Shown: positions 11,218 to 23,260 of the stretch, piece after piece
Position numbering within the stretch: position 1 is the stretch's first letter
Layout: each line of letters begins with the position of its first letter
From: Viola odorata
Taxonomy: Eukaryota > Streptophyta > Magnoliopsida > Malpighiales > Violaceae
Length of the DNA: 64,000 nucleotides
Assembly: GCA_963691705.1 (NCBI GenBank)
Contig: OY829541.1
Location: 52,782,377 to 52,846,376, forward strand
Direction: 5' to 3'
The notes under the pieces: model-generated
The model's database searches: none
The model's input: the letters and a program-made list of their open reading frames with translations, nothing else
Told to the model about the DNA's origin: nothing
Program-made: the position numbers and the translations under genes

Positions 11218-12365
11218 CCCCCCTCTTTCCACCATATATGCATCACTCCTACCAAAACCTTCATTATCACTCATGCCCCGGGAGCCAAGGAGCAGTCTCA
11301 GCTAAGACTGCCAGCCGGAAATAAAAGCACGCCAAGTTCAAGCACACGACGAAGGAGATGGAAAAGGTCACCGAAAGATCGCTGAGAGCCATCACCGAAG
11401 AAAGACCAAAAACCCGAAGATGAAGGCCGAGGCATTTAGCCAAAACGAGAAGAGATCAAGACAAAGGTTGTGCTTGCTCTGCTCTGTGCATTTCAAATCA
11501 AATAAAAAAGGGGGGGAATAGAAAGAAAAAAAAAAAAAAAAAAAGAGAGAGAAAAAGAAAAGAGAAAAAAAAGAGAGGAAAAAAAAAAGAAGAAAAAAGA
11601 GAGGGGAAAAGGGAAAAGAAAAGAAAAGAGAGAAATGCTCAGAGACATTCGAAGAATACAAACAATCGAAGAGCCGAAGCAAGCGCAGCCCGGGGATAAC
11701 TAAACTCGAGAAAACTCGAGGAAAACTTTCCCCAGTGAACTCAAGCAAAAAGGCCCAAGGCCAACTCGAGGAATCTCAAAGCAAGCATCCCTAGTAAGGA
11801 CACGAGAAGAAAAGGGCCCAAGGCCAACTCAAGTAGTGAGTCACAAAAAGAACAGCGACGACACTCCCCAGTAAAGACTCGAGCAAAGGGCCCCTAGCCG
11901 AACGGAAAGCACCCCCAGCAAGGAGCCCAGAGCTCACGCACTCTGTCAAGCAAGCATCCCCAACAAAAAGCGAAAGGACTCGCGCACCTCGCCCTCATCA
12001 GGGCCAATCAGCAAAGCATCATTCATCAAAAACCTTCCAGCAAAGCAATCTTTTCCAAAACAAACTCCTTTCCGGACGTTTCATGTCCTTTCATTCTTTT
12101 CCATAAAAGTCCCATCGATTATTAGAACGCCCATGCATGTGCATCTTCATTCGAAGTCTATTCACTCGGATTGACATTGCTAATTGTAAATTATGTATCA
12201 TGTTAGTTGCATCTTTATGAGCGTAAAACACTTAGCCTTGTTTCAGAGCGTGAGTGCAAACACTAATATCAGGTGATGACTGCTGACGGCTGCAAATCGT
12301 GGGAAAGTCTTGTCCTTAGGGTCGTTACCTCCTAAGCAGGATGCAGGCGCATTCTAGGTTTGTAT
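11218..12365 (+). mobile_element. Old Athila-like 3' region, right half (fragment E)
   Basis: Bases 12125-12360 align with 9130-9400 of element D and about 49915-50120 of element B (CCATGCATGTG, GGGTCGTTACC and GATGCAGG blocks). The left part is GA-rich low-complexity DNA (about 11510-11640). It stops before any hairpin, polypurine tract or LTR, where the Tat tandem repeats begin. It continues 4387-4711 in strand and order, so element D appears to lie inside it. Confidence 0.55.
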
Positions 12366-12385
12366 CAAGGCCGCTGGCAGCATTA

Positions 12386-14945
12386 GCATTTTTCTCCTCC
12401 CAGAGTGACCTTAGTTTAGTTTCCGCATTTCACGTCTTCTCCTACGGGAATTGACATTGTTTACGTTTTTGTACTGTATTTCTTCCTCCTAAAGTGACAT
12501 CATGCATTTTTCTCCTCCCAGAGTGACAACATTAGCATTTTTCTCCTCCCAGAGTGACCTTAGTTTAGTTTCCGCATTTTACGTCTTCTCCTACGGGAAT
12601 TGACATTTTTTACGTTTCTGTACTGTATTTCCTCCTCCCAGAGTGACATCATGCATTTTTCTCCTCCCAGAGTGACATCATTAGCATTTTTCTCCTCCCA
12701 GAGTGACCTTAGTTTAGTTTCCGCATTTCACATCTTCTCCTACGGGAATTGACATTATTTACGTTTTTGTACTGTATTTCCTCCTCCCAGAGTGACATCA
12801 TGCATTTTTCTCCTCCCATAGTGACCTTAGTTTAGTTTCCGCATTTTATGTCTTCTCCTACGGGAATTGACGTTGTTTACATTTCTGTACTGCATTTCCT
12901 CCTCCCAGAGTGACAACATTAGTATTTTTCTCCTCCCAGAGTGACCTTAGTTTAGTTTCTGCATTTCACGTCTTCTCCTACGGGAATTGACGTTGTTTAC
13001 ATTTCTGTACTGTATTTCCTCATCCAAGAGTGACATCATGCATTTCTTCTCCTCCCAGAGTGACAACATTAGCATTCTTCTCCTCCCAGAGTGACCTTAG
13101 CTTAATTTCCCCATTTCACGTCTTCTCCTACGGGAATCGACGTTGTTTACATCTCTGTACTGCATTTCCTCCTCCCAGAGTGACAGCATCATGCATTTTT
13201 CTCCTCTCAGAGTGACATCATCAGGCATTTCCTCCTCCCAGAGTGACATCATTTGCATTTTTCTCCTCCTAGAGTGACATCATTAGGACAAATCATTCGT
13301 ACTTCTGCGAATCCCGCATTATCCTCCTGAAACAACGTCAATCACATATCAAGCGATTATCCCCCCCAGTGGAGCCGTCATTTATGTTTTCGTAAAATTA
13401 CCTTCGATTCCTGGTAGAGTAGTTGTCATTTACATTTTCTGCAAATTATGTTTCTCTCGATATCCGAATAGATCTAAGTTTATATCTTTGCAGGACATCC
13501 GATCGAATCTATCATCTCCCAGAGTGACGACATCAACAAAACTATCTCCTCCCAGAGTGACAGCAACCAACTATCTCCTCCCAGAGTGACATCGAAAGCA
13601 TACCTCCCCCCATAGTGACATCAACGATTACCTCCTCCCAGAGTGACAACAACCAACTATCTCCTCCCAGAGTGACATCGAAAGCATACCTCCTCCCAGA
13701 GTGACATCAACGATTACCTCCTCCCAGAGTGACATCAACCAACTATCTCCTCCCAGAGTGACATTGACGATTATACCTCCTCCTAGAGTGACATCTACCA
13801 TATCTCCTCCCAGAGTGACCGCAACAGTCTATCTCCTCCCAGAGTGACACCAACTTACCTCCTCCCAGAGTGACATCAAAGCATACCTCCTCCCAGAGTG
13901 ACATCAACCAATTATCTCCTCCCAGAGTGACATCCACGAACAACATCATCAATTTTATAGACACCTTTTTAATCCCCAGTGACAGCATCAATTTCCTCAT
14001 TACCAAATATTACCATCAAAAGCATACCTCCTCCCAGAGTGACATCAACCAATTATCTCCTCCCAGAGTGACATCCACGAACAACATCATCAATTTTATA
14101 GACACCTTTTTAATCTCCAGTGACAGCATCAATTTCCTCATCACCAAATAACACCATCAAAAGCATACCTCCTCCCAGAGTGACATCAACTTACCTCCTC
14201 CCAGAGTGACATTCAACAAACTACCTCCTCCCAAGGTGACAACAAAATATATATCTCCTCCCAGAGTGACATCAACGAATAACGTCAACTAGCTACCTCC
14301 TCCCAGAGTGACATCAACTATATATATTTCCTCCCAGAGTGACATCAACGAATAACATCATCAAAATTATACCTCCTTCCAGAGTGACATCTACGATTAT
14401 ACCTCCTCCCAGAGTGACATCTACGACGTATCTCCTCCTAGAGTGACATCCAAAAATATACCTCCTCCCAGAGTGACAACAAAAAAATAGATCATCTCCT
14501 CCCAAAGCGACATTCAACAAACTACCTCCTCCCAGAGTGACATCCACAGCAATATCTCCTCCCAGAGTGACATTCAACAAATATACCTCCTCCCAGAGTG
14601 CCATCTACACTATACCTCCTCCCGGAGTGGCAGCAACGAATGACATCAATCGACTATCTCCTCCCAGAGTGACATCCAAAAATATACCTCCTCCTAGAGT
14701 GACGTCCACAACAATATCTCCTCCTAGAGTGACATTCAACAAATTTATCTCCTCCCAGAGTGACATCCACGACATATCTCCTCCTAGAGTGACATCAACG
14801 AATAGCATCGACGACCTGTCTCATCCCGGAGTGACATCCATGAATAACGCCAACAAATCTATTCCTCCCAGAGTGACGTCAATAGCATACCTCCTCCCAG
14901 AGCGACAACAACGACCTACCTCCTCCCAGAGCGACATCATCACTG
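12386..14945. repeat. Tandem array of CTCCTCCCAGAGTGAC units
   Basis: Dozens of copies of CTCCTCCCAGAGTGACATC fill about 2.5 kb. In the left third (to about 13300) they sit in higher-order units of over 100 bp with CGTCTTCTCCTACGGGAATT and TTTCCGCATTT spacers. From about 13510 they become short units of about 25-35 bp with variable CAACGATTA-type tails. A non-array stretch lies at about 13290-13500. A longer block with TTTTATAGACACC is duplicated at about 13900-14150. The frames open across the array (for example repeated SPPRVTS) are by-products of the repeat. The array ends about 100 bp before the Tat polypurine tract. Confidence 0.9.
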
Positions 14946-15002
14946 TAAGCTTGAGGTAAGATCTGCTGTGTCGCCAAAATTCGGATATGTAGGGGCAACC
15001 GT

Positions 15003-15050
15003 CTTTACTGCTTATCAAATACTTCGATAAGACAGTAAAGAGGGGGCAAC
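15003..15050 (+). promoter_or_regulatory. Hairpin and polypurine tract before the Tat 3' LTR
   Basis: CTTTACTG (15003-15010) pairs with CAGTAAAG (15033-15040), and an inner TTATC pairs with GATAA. AGGGGGCAAC follows directly at 15041-15050 and the LTR starts TGTTGATACCCG at 15051. A similar AGGGGCAACC lies just before the hairpin at 14991-15000. Confidence 0.75.
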
Positions 15051-15677
15051 TGTTGATACCCGAATTTTGACGCCATTTTTAATTAATTTTAGCATTTCTG
15101 TTATTTAGTTAATTTACTGTCATTTTCAGTTGATTTACTGTCGCTAGCATTTTAAGTGTTTCATCGCATTTTAGCATCGTCAGCTTTCGAAATCGCATTT
15201 TTTATTTTTCGTCACGTATTTTCATCATTATTATCATTATTATTTTTAGCCTTAAAAATTACATTTTTAATTATCTGGCAGCCGTTTGCTAGTTTTTTCT
15301 TCATTTTAGGTCATCACATGAATTTTATGATTTTTAGTTTTTTAGCGCATTTTTAGTATTTTTTATTATTTTATTATTATTTTTGTTCGAGCTTTTATTG
15401 GACCCGAGTAAGTTTGCTCGGACAATAGCTTGAATTTGAAATGTTTTCCATCAACTAGTTGCTAGCTTTTTTCCGTTCGCAACGGTCTACAGCGTTTCGT
15501 GTAATTTTCGGCGTAACGTCATTATTTTTCACGTTTTTGAACGAGAAAATAAACACGTTAAACGGAAAATTTTCATTATTTGTTGTAGACGGTCAAACCC
15601 GTCATATTTTTCTCTACGCGCTGGTACCGTCGGTTCGAAAAGTCAGAATGTTTGCTCGCGGGAATCGGCTCGAGGCC

Positions 15678-17075
15678 TGATTGAATGCTTAATTGTCTCA
15701 TTAATCATCCTATTTCCCTATTATTTTGGATGATGTTACTGCTTATTGTGGCTATTTCTACTCCTCTTTGCAGATTAATTGAGTTACATGTAGATTCAAA
15801 GAAAAGGAAAGAAAAAGCATGAAAAGAGCTTGAAATGGTGGACACTTGAAGGAATGAGCAGATTGCTGCTCAATGAGCCGAATGAATTCAGCTTGGGATC
15901 TAAAGAAAAGATCAGTCTTGCATTTGTTGCTGTTGGCACTTGAAGAGATGGGCTTGGGCCCATTAGAGAGGAGCATGTTATGTGCCGCTGCCTCCTGCTT
16001 CTAACTTATTGAAAGATATTAAGTCCCATTAGAATTCCTTAATTAGGATTTTATCAAACAATTTAAATTAGTCTAATCCTATTTTGTAGGATTATAGTTG
16101 GGATAGAATTTTGTTAAATACCTTGCTGGATAGAAGAGAAGAGGGATCTCTTCTTCCAGAACGGCTTCTGCTACTGTTTTCAGATTGGATTTATTAAATA
16201 CATTTTATTTTCTTCATTCCTTTCTTTAATTAATTAATTCATGCATATTATTTGTTTGAATTAATTATGTCGTATTCTAGCTAAATTATTTAATTCCTGG
16301 TAAGGCTATTTGAGCCATGATTCTTCTCTTGTGAGATCAAATCTGTGCTTATTAAATTTTGATTTTCGTATCTCTACTCTTTTTGATTTACGGTCAAAAC
16401 TATTCGTGTTTGTTTTAAACCTGATCAATTTAGAATTAAGCATGTTTAGTTATAGTCTTTCTTGGTAATTTTGGAGTCCATATTATCAGGAATCTGAAGG
16501 CAACTAATTGGTGTGCGAGTTGATTAGAAAAAGAGTAGAGTCTTACTTATAGGAGTAGAGAGTCTCTCTCCTAGGTTTGTGAAAGGTCTCTCCCTGTGTG
16601 TTCGTCAATCACTTAATTAAATTCTATAGAGAGTCTCTTAGAATTGTTAGGGCGATTAGGAATTTTCAATAGAGAGTCTCTTTGTTAATTTTGAATAGGT
16701 GGAGAGCAGGAAATCTAGAGAGTCTCTGATTTCTATAGCCTTTCTATGAAAATTGGATTTGAAAATATTTGCGTCGATGATCAATTGAATGAATCATGGT
16801 TTGATTAGAGTCTTTACCGGGAATTGCTTGTCACTTGAGTTTAACCAATCTGCATCTGTTTACTTCTTCTTTTTCTTTTATTTGTTTAATTAATTGCAAT
16901 ACTAAACTCTCTTTTATTGGTATTTACCACTGTTACGAATTTTGGTCATTAAACATAAATTAAATTAGACGTGAAATCTCTGCGGAACGATCTCTTTCTA
17001 CCACTTGCTACAATTTAAATTAATTGTTGCATGGTTAATCATATTATTTATTTTTTTTGGTTTCGGCAACCATCA
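15678..17075 (+). mobile_element. Athila-type solo LTR inserted in the Tat LTR
   Basis: The sequence starts TGATTGAATG and ends CAACCATCA, giving the same TGAT...ATCA ends as elements A and D. It is flanked by a direct AGGCC on both sides (15673-15677 and 17076-17080). A TTTGCAGATTAATTG block near its start matches the TTGCAGATC block of the other Athila LTRs. It includes four copies of AGAGAGTCTCT. No internal region remains, so it is a product of LTR-LTR recombination. Confidence 0.8.
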
Positions 17076-17109
17076 AGGCCATTTAAATAAGGTAAAGGGC
17101 CATTTAATC

Positions 17110-17159
17110 TCAACCGTTGATCTGGTCAAGCAAGAAAAGTCAACCAGATCAACGGTTGA
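17110..17159. repeat. 17-bp perfect inverted repeat upstream of the Tat LTR TATA box
   Basis: TCAACCGTTGATCTGGT (17110-17126) pairs perfectly with ACCAGATCAACGGTTGA (17143-17159) across a 16-base loop. Confidence 0.9.
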
Positions 17160-17374
17160 CTAATTAAGTGCATGGCGCACATGCACCGTAGACGTGAAGA
17201 GGCAGCGGAGCAGGCCACCAAGCAGCCTGCTCGCGTCGTGTCCTAGCCGTTTCTCATCCCATCAGCCATCATCATACGGTCGTAGACCAGCCACCTCACA
17301 CAGCCGTAGCCCGCCACCGCGACAAACGGCCACCACGCGCAGCAACGAGCTTCAAACGCCACGCGACTTCGGCC

Positions 17375-17382
17375 TATAAATA
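17375..17382 (+). promoter_or_regulatory. TATA box of the Tat LTR
   Basis: TATAAATA follows a GC-richer stretch and lies about 60 bp before a pyrimidine-rich transcribed-leader-like sequence. Confidence 0.6.
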
Positions 17383-18229
17383 CCAAGCATCCTACAACGT
17401 TCAAACAGCACCAAATCTGCAAGAAACCCTTGCTCCTTGTCCCTCTTGATCAGTTTGCTCACTTAGAGCGACAATCGCCCAGTTCAAAGCTTGAGAGTAA
17501 GCTTTCTCTCTCTAAGCATTTTTCAGTTTTTAAGCTTTGTTTCTTCTTTAATTCATTTGGCCGGATTTAGAGTAGATTAATTGCTTGTTTTTATGCCATT
17601 AATTCATGTGCATGATTTAGATTAAATACATACTTTCAATTTTCAAAATCGTTAGTTAGATTGTGTGAATTAATTAGTTTTTGATAATTAACGGTTCGGT
17701 CGTTTTTTCGAAATTAAACTCGTTATGTTTTGAAATAAAATTCGAGCTTCGTACGGTCGAGACGTCGTCGAGGAGACGAGCGTATCGGTACGAAGATCGG
17801 GAGAAACAGACTAGGCTAGTCGGAGCTTGGACGCCGGCAGTAGCGCCGGCGACCAATGAAGATGATGAACAATGCCAGGCTTCGGCACTGTTCATGCGTG
17901 GAAAGGTGATGGGCTAAGCCCATCACCATTAAACATTTCCCTTGGGCCAGACACTATTCCTGGCCCATTTCAAATTTTCTTTCCTTTTAAATTGGGCCCA
18001 ACCCATTTTCAATTCTTTCCGAGACTTCGGATCACGCTTTTTCGTAAAAATAATTCGTATGCTTCGTATGATTATTTTTTGTACTATCAACTGTTTAATT
18101 TTTTGTACTTAACAACTGTTTAAATTATTCGCACTTTAAATTTCCGCAATTTACTTTCGGCAATTTAAATTCAATTATTCATTTTACCGCCTACATGGTC
18201 GGTCGCATTTTAAATTCTCGTAAATATCA

Positions 18230-18950
18230 ACTGCTTTAATTTTTCGCAAACTGCTGGAAATTCTTCCACAATATCAACTGTTTATTTTCTGGAAATATCA
18301 ATTGTTTTATTTTCTGCAAATATCAATTGTCTTATTTTCTACAACATCAACTGCTTTAATTTTTCGCAAGCTGCTGGAAATTCTTCCCCAATTTATCAAC
18401 TGTTTTATTTTCTGCAAATATCAATTGTTTTATTTTCTGCAAAATATCAACCTGTTTTATTTTCTGCAATATCACTTGCTTTAATTTTCTGCAGTATCAA
18501 TCATTAAAATCTCTGCAAATCGTCAACTGCTGTAAATTTTTCTGCAAATCATTAACTTAGCATTTAATTTTCGTATGCGTTAAATCCATCATTTTTCGCA
18601 TGCAATCAACTCAGCATTTAAATTTCGTATGCGTTAAATCCATCATTTTTCGCATGCAATCAACTCAGCATTTAAATTTCGTATGCGTCAAATCAATCAT
18701 TTCTCGCATGCAATCAACTCAGCACTTTAATTTTCGTATGCGTTAAATAAATCATTTTTCGCATGCAATCAACTCAGCATTTAAATTTCGTATGCGTCAA
18801 ATAAATCATTTTTCGCATTCAATCAACTCAGCATTTAATTTTCGTATACGTCAAATCCATCATTTCTCGCATGCAATCAACTGTCATCATTTATTTTCCT
18901 ACACTTATCAAACTCAGCATTTAATTCTCGTATGCGTCAAATCCATTAGG
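18230..18950. repeat. Two tandem repeat families in the Tat LTR
   Basis: Bases 18230-18540 repeat TATCAATTGTTTTATTTTCT-type units of about 35-45 bp. Bases 18557-18950 repeat units of about 56 bp with TTTCGTATGCGT and TCGCATGCAATCAACTCA, six or seven times. The last copy is interrupted by the MITE at 18947 and resumes at 19457. Confidence 0.8.
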
Positions 18951-19456
18951 GGTGTACAAGAACCGGCCCGGACCGGAAACCGGACCGGAACCGTCCCTTT
19001 TTTGGCCCGGACCGGACCGACCCGACTTTTTTTTTTGACCCGTACCGGACCGGACCGGAAAGTTCCGGTTCGGTCCGGTTCTCCATCCCTCAAATTCGGG
19101 AACCGGCCCGGAGAACCGGTAGAACCGGAAATATATATTTATATATGCATAATAATATCAAAGTATCCATTTGGTTCAATGGTTAACTCATCACTTATTA
19201 TATTAAAGGGGAGATGTTCAAACCCTCTTGGCTCCCACTTTTTTTGTATTTGTGTGCAAAATTAAATTTTAAGTAAAAAAAAAAAAAAAAAAAAACCGGG
19301 CCAGAACCGGAACCGGCCCGGAAAAATTAGAACCGGCCCGGCCCGGACCGGAAGTGTCCGGTCCGGTCCGGTTCTGTACCGGACAAGAACCGCTATTTCC
19401 GGTCCGGTCCGGTCCTAGCCCAAGAACCGGTCCGGACCGGACCGTGTACACCCCTA
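18947..19456. mobile_element. hAT-type MITE with CCGG-rich arms
   Basis: The ends are TAGGGGTGTACA and its complement TGTACACCCCTA. They are flanked by an 8-bp direct duplication AAATCCAT (18939-18946 and 19457-19464). An 8-bp duplication with this type of terminal repeat is typical of hAT elements. The arms are made of GGACCGG/CCGGTCC units. The loop (about 19140-19290) contains a tRNA-like segment and an A-run. No transposase is encoded. Confidence 0.85.
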
Positions 19457-20355
19457 AAATCCATCATTTCTCGCATGCAATCAACTATCATTAAATTCTC
19501 GCACTCATAAAATTGCTTATTTATTTCTCGAAACTATCGCTAACACTCTCACTTTGTAGGTTTTAATTTCAAGCTTCGCTCGAAAGTACGCCTTTCGTTT
19601 CCTTTTTATTTATTCAACGCTTTTCGTAAATATCAATCGTACGCATGATATATAGAACTGCTAGAATTAAAATCAACCCACATGAACAACGTGTTTAAAG
19701 ACTTGCTTAAAATGTCATGCTCATGTGATTTTAAATTCTCGCTTATATTGACTGCATGTACATGGGAACTTTCGATCCCACATCAGTTTTTCATTCCAAA
19801 ATCTATCATTTAATCTGTACTCTGCTAAGCTATCCATGATAGAATCACGTAGTAATTAGATTAATCATGCATGGCCCGATGATGAAATAAGAGGGCGCTC
19901 ATTCAGTCTTACGGAAAATTCAGTCCCATCACGTTACGGTCAGGAATAATCAATCGATCTTGATAAACGGTAACCCCGTCCGAAAGATTCTTTAATTATT
20001 CCTGAACGGTCACGATCATAGAAAAGACTAAAGTGACGATTCCTCTGAGGGCCCCCTTTTTCAAAACGCATTTTATCAAACACCTTTTAAACACCTCTCT
20101 CATCAACCGGTAACCGTTTTCGGATGTGACTCGGGTGCCTAACACCTTCCCGAGACCATAATACGACCCCGAACCTTTTGTCTAGGGTCCAGACCCCTTT
20201 TTTGTGAATTAGTTTTTTTTACTTATTATATTTCCTATGCCATGACGATTAACGTTCCCTAAACCTAGCAACCAAATTAGGGTGGCGACTTCATTGCATG
20301 TTGCGAGGCATCTGTTTACGCTGAGCATTGTAAAGGTCCCAAATTTCGTTGCACA

Positions 20356-22974
20356 CTCGCGAATTTTTATAATTAATATGTATGATAATTAATAATATAA
20401 TATTATAATTTTTAAAAAAAAAGTATTGAGTTTGCCTTCTATATTTATTGATTTGATGTAAATTTACAATATGGATAAATTTTTAATTTTGAAATAAATA
20501 TATAAATAAATAAAGTGGGGGTCTCATGTTTTAATAGTTTTCCTTCTAATTGTTTCTTCAAATATAGTTTTTTAGGGAAATAGATGCCGTCTACCCAATT
20601 TATTAATTCGGGATAAGTTTGTAATATTTTTTAAATCTGCTTTTTGTAATTTTATAGTTTAAAATAAAAATAGTTGAATTAAAAAAATTGTTGAGTTAAT
20701 TTACTCATGAAAATACGTTTGTTTAATGAAGGAAATTAATTAATTGTTTAGTAAGTCAAAATAACTAGGTTATTTGTTAGCGTTGTAAAAGAAAATGAAC
20801 AGTCTTAAGTGAAGTGGGGAGGGGATTTCTTGAAACTAATAATAATAAAAAATTCTAAGCAAAAATGGCAAAAGTAAAAATATATACAAACTGTTGAGAC
20901 ATAAGGGATGGAAAATCGTTTGAGGAAGTCTTTATATTCAATGACTAATGGTGATCCACGACAGTGGCCACCCCTAGTGTCAAAAAATCAAAGTTCTATG
21001 TATTTTAAAACTACAAATAAAATAAAATTGAAAAAATCCAATCAAAAAGTAAAATATAATTGTTACGAGGATCCTATTATATCTTACATGTAGCTAGACC
21101 CGCTAACTGGACAGGTTGCGAGTAGGGTCGGCTCGGGCCTGTTCTAAATGGATAGACTAGGGTGCCAAATTTCAGGCTCGACTCGACCCGCCAATGTAAA
21201 AGAGTCGGGTATGGGCTCTCGGATTTTAACCCCTTAGCTCGGCCCGACTTGCGTCACAATTATTCGTTATATATATACATATAAATATATAATTTGATAT
21301 GACAACTTCTAATTTCTAAATAAATTGTAGAGTTGTGGCAAGGGTTTCTATTATCAATGTCATGCACTCTCTAGATTTAAGAATTATCCTTTTGAGTTTG
21401 ATACTTTATTATTTTGTTATGTTTTATAAGTCGATCATGAGTTGTAGGGAGAATAGCATCCTATTTGTCATTATTGGTTAAATATCAATTGAGATTTTAA
21501 GGTTAAAATACTCAGTTTATTATTTTGAACTTGTAAAACTCAGTTTTTGTGATATTTTAATTTAAAATTTCTAGTTGATATACAAAAATCGTCATTTTCT
21601 CTAATTACAGAAAATCAAACGAATTGGCCCGAAGGCAACCCATTTGGTAAGAGAGTCGAGCTTTGGCCATGTAAAAGTTGACCCTCTTAAGGTCCAACTC
21701 ACCTTGACCAGCCTCAATTTTTACTGAGCTTAGCGAAATTAGCCCCGAATACGGCCCGACCGGGCTCGTCCAGTTAGCAGGTCTACATAACGATTCCATT
21801 CTCTACAATGTTTTATAATTTTCGTATGTTTTCAAAATTTTAATATATTTTTATTTTTATCACTAAAATGTGAGCGTTTCACATGTGGCCTAAAATGTTG
21901 ATAGAATTTTTTTAATAAAATATTATTTTTTTAAATATTTTGATTCTATTTTAGTTTTGTAAAGTATAGAGAGTAAAGTTGAAATTTTAGTAAAACTTTG
22001 AATACTTTAGTCTAAATAAATCTTAAAATTAGAGATGGTGATCAATGCATCTTAAAAGTTTGGGGACCAAATCTACCAACAACAAAAAAATTGGATGGTA
22101 GGATTATTCCAAAAGGTCAAATCGTCTTTCTTTTATAACAGCTATACAAGCAGTAGTATGCAGATGTGTTTATATCTAATAAGAGCAGGTTCTGCTTTGG
22201 ACATGTGCGTTGCTGCTGTTGTCAGCGACTTCGTTTCAGTGCTAAGAACTCAAACCCAGTCCATTCACGGCTCCTTCTTTCCGTATTGAGTCTGCTTTAA
22301 TTGAATTGTCACAGCGTCTGTCAGGTAAAGGTTAATTCTCCAGCTTATTAACATAAATGCTACTTTGTCAGTTGGTTTTATCAGGAGCAATAGGTTTTTT
22401 GGGTGTTTTCCAAGGTCGCAATGTGTTTTCTCAGTGTCAAATGGAATGTGCACGCGACCCGCATTTTTCTGACACATGTTAAAAATAAATAAAAAAATTT
22501 GAGTTGGATGGCGCGCTGCCATTCGCCATTGATTTCTTTCTTCTTCTTTTTTCCTTCATTTTTTAAATGGGGTTTTTCATAATAAATACTGAAAATAATT
22601 TTATAAAAAATATACCATTATTTTTAATTTTTTGAGATCTATAAATTGAGACTAGGTTTGTATTATTTGAACACTAAAAAAAATTCGAGTTTTTTACAAT
22701 TTTTTTATTTTTTTATTTTTTAAATGCATTTTCCCATAATAATTACTCAAAATAATTATAAAAAATATATTATTATTTTTATTTTTTGAGATCTATAATT
22801 ACTCAAAACACCACATGTGATTTGAACGAAATTATTGAAATGAAGATACACTTTCACAACCCACAAATTATTCAAAATAACACACAATTCGAAAATAAAA
22901 CACACCATTCAAAAATAAAATACACATTTCGAAAATAAAACACACAATTAAAACAGTAAACATACAATAACAAA
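20356..22974. other. AT-rich intergenic DNA without genes
   Basis: Small ORFs here show no family motifs and none has splice or codon support. Apart from the MITE at 21095-21785, the visible structure is a degenerate direct repeat of about 75 bp (near 22577 and 22735) ending in TTTTTTGAGATCTATAA. The left end of the Harbinger element should lie in the right part of this stretch, but I could not find its terminal repeat. Confidence 0.6.
21095..21785. mobile_element. Probable old hAT-like MITE
   Basis: TAGACCCGCTAACTGGAC at the left is mirrored at the right by the complement of TAGACCTGCTAACTGGAC. Both arms contain CCCGAC/GTCGGG-rich DNA. Possible 8-bp flanks (CATGTAGC and CATAACGA) match only partly, so the insertion is old or the family call is unsure. 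Confidence 0.55.
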
Positions 22975-23260
22975 CTAGTTCTCAAACAACTCCTTCAGTA
23001 GCATCTTATACATATTTTCATCTATAGCAACACGATCTTCTTTGGACTTCAAGGACAGGAACATCTCCATCTTCCTAACGTGCATACTCCAACATAGCTG
23101 ATGCAGTACTAGCCCTGGATTGTTCAAGGTTTTCACGAGCATGAGCTAAATTAGATAACTCCTCCTCAATAGTAACCTTTGATTCTGAAGAGATAAGAAC
23201 GTCCCCACCCCCACTACCTTCTGATTTTATCATGACAAAACACCACACGTGATGGCTCAT
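22975..23260 (-). pseudogene. PIF/Harbinger accessory ORF (Myb/SANT-like protein), C-terminal part
   Basis: Read on the minus strand, 23260 to about 23078 encodes EEELSNLAHARENLEQSRAS-type sequence. After a one-base frame change it continues with EMFLSLKSKEDR and ends KELFEN before a TAG at 22975-22977. This resembles the C-terminal tail of the Myb-like second protein of plant PIF/Harbinger elements, which helps the transposase enter the nucleus and bind DNA. It is divergent from the transposase pieces on the plus strand, the usual Harbinger arrangement. The frame break and the upstream tandem duplication mark it as dead. The family call is moderately sure. Confidence 0.55.

Larger units (their letters stand above)
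15051..20355 (+). repeat. Long 3' LTR of the Tat/Ogre-like element
   Basis: TGTTGATACCCGAATTTTGAC directly after a purine tract is a characteristic start of Tat/Ogre LTRs. The far end carries the lineage's familiar GGGTGCCTAACACCTTCCC stretch (about 20130) and GGTGGCGACTTC (about 20280). The right boundary near 20355 (TTGCACA) is approximate because no partner LTR is in the window. About 1.9 kb of the 5.3 kb is later insertion. It contains a TATA box at 17375, a perfect inverted repeat at 17110-17159 and tandem repeats at about 18230-18950. Confidence 0.75.

Noticed and set aside
11392..11748. 118-codon minus-strand ORF rich in Phe/Ser/Leu
   Set aside because: It is the complement of a GA-rich low-complexity stretch, with no family motif.
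12386..14945. CRISPR-like appearance (conserved repeats with variable spacers)
   Set aside because: This is plant nuclear DNA. Repeat and spacer lengths vary, there are no cas genes, and the place fits a Tat 3' UTR satellite.
13743..15018. Several ORFs with repeated SPPRVTS or VTLGGG
   Set aside because: They arise in both strands from the CTCCTCCCAGAGTGAC array. The frame shifts with unit length and there is no start context or conservation.
19150..19230. Possible functional tRNA gene inside the hAT MITE
   Set aside because: Only A- and B-box-like stretches are visible. I cannot fold a full cloverleaf and a SINE remnant is more likely.
20908..22522. Small ORFs of 60-85 codons in AT-rich DNA
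   Set aside because: They are unsupported by motifs. One overlaps a MITE end.
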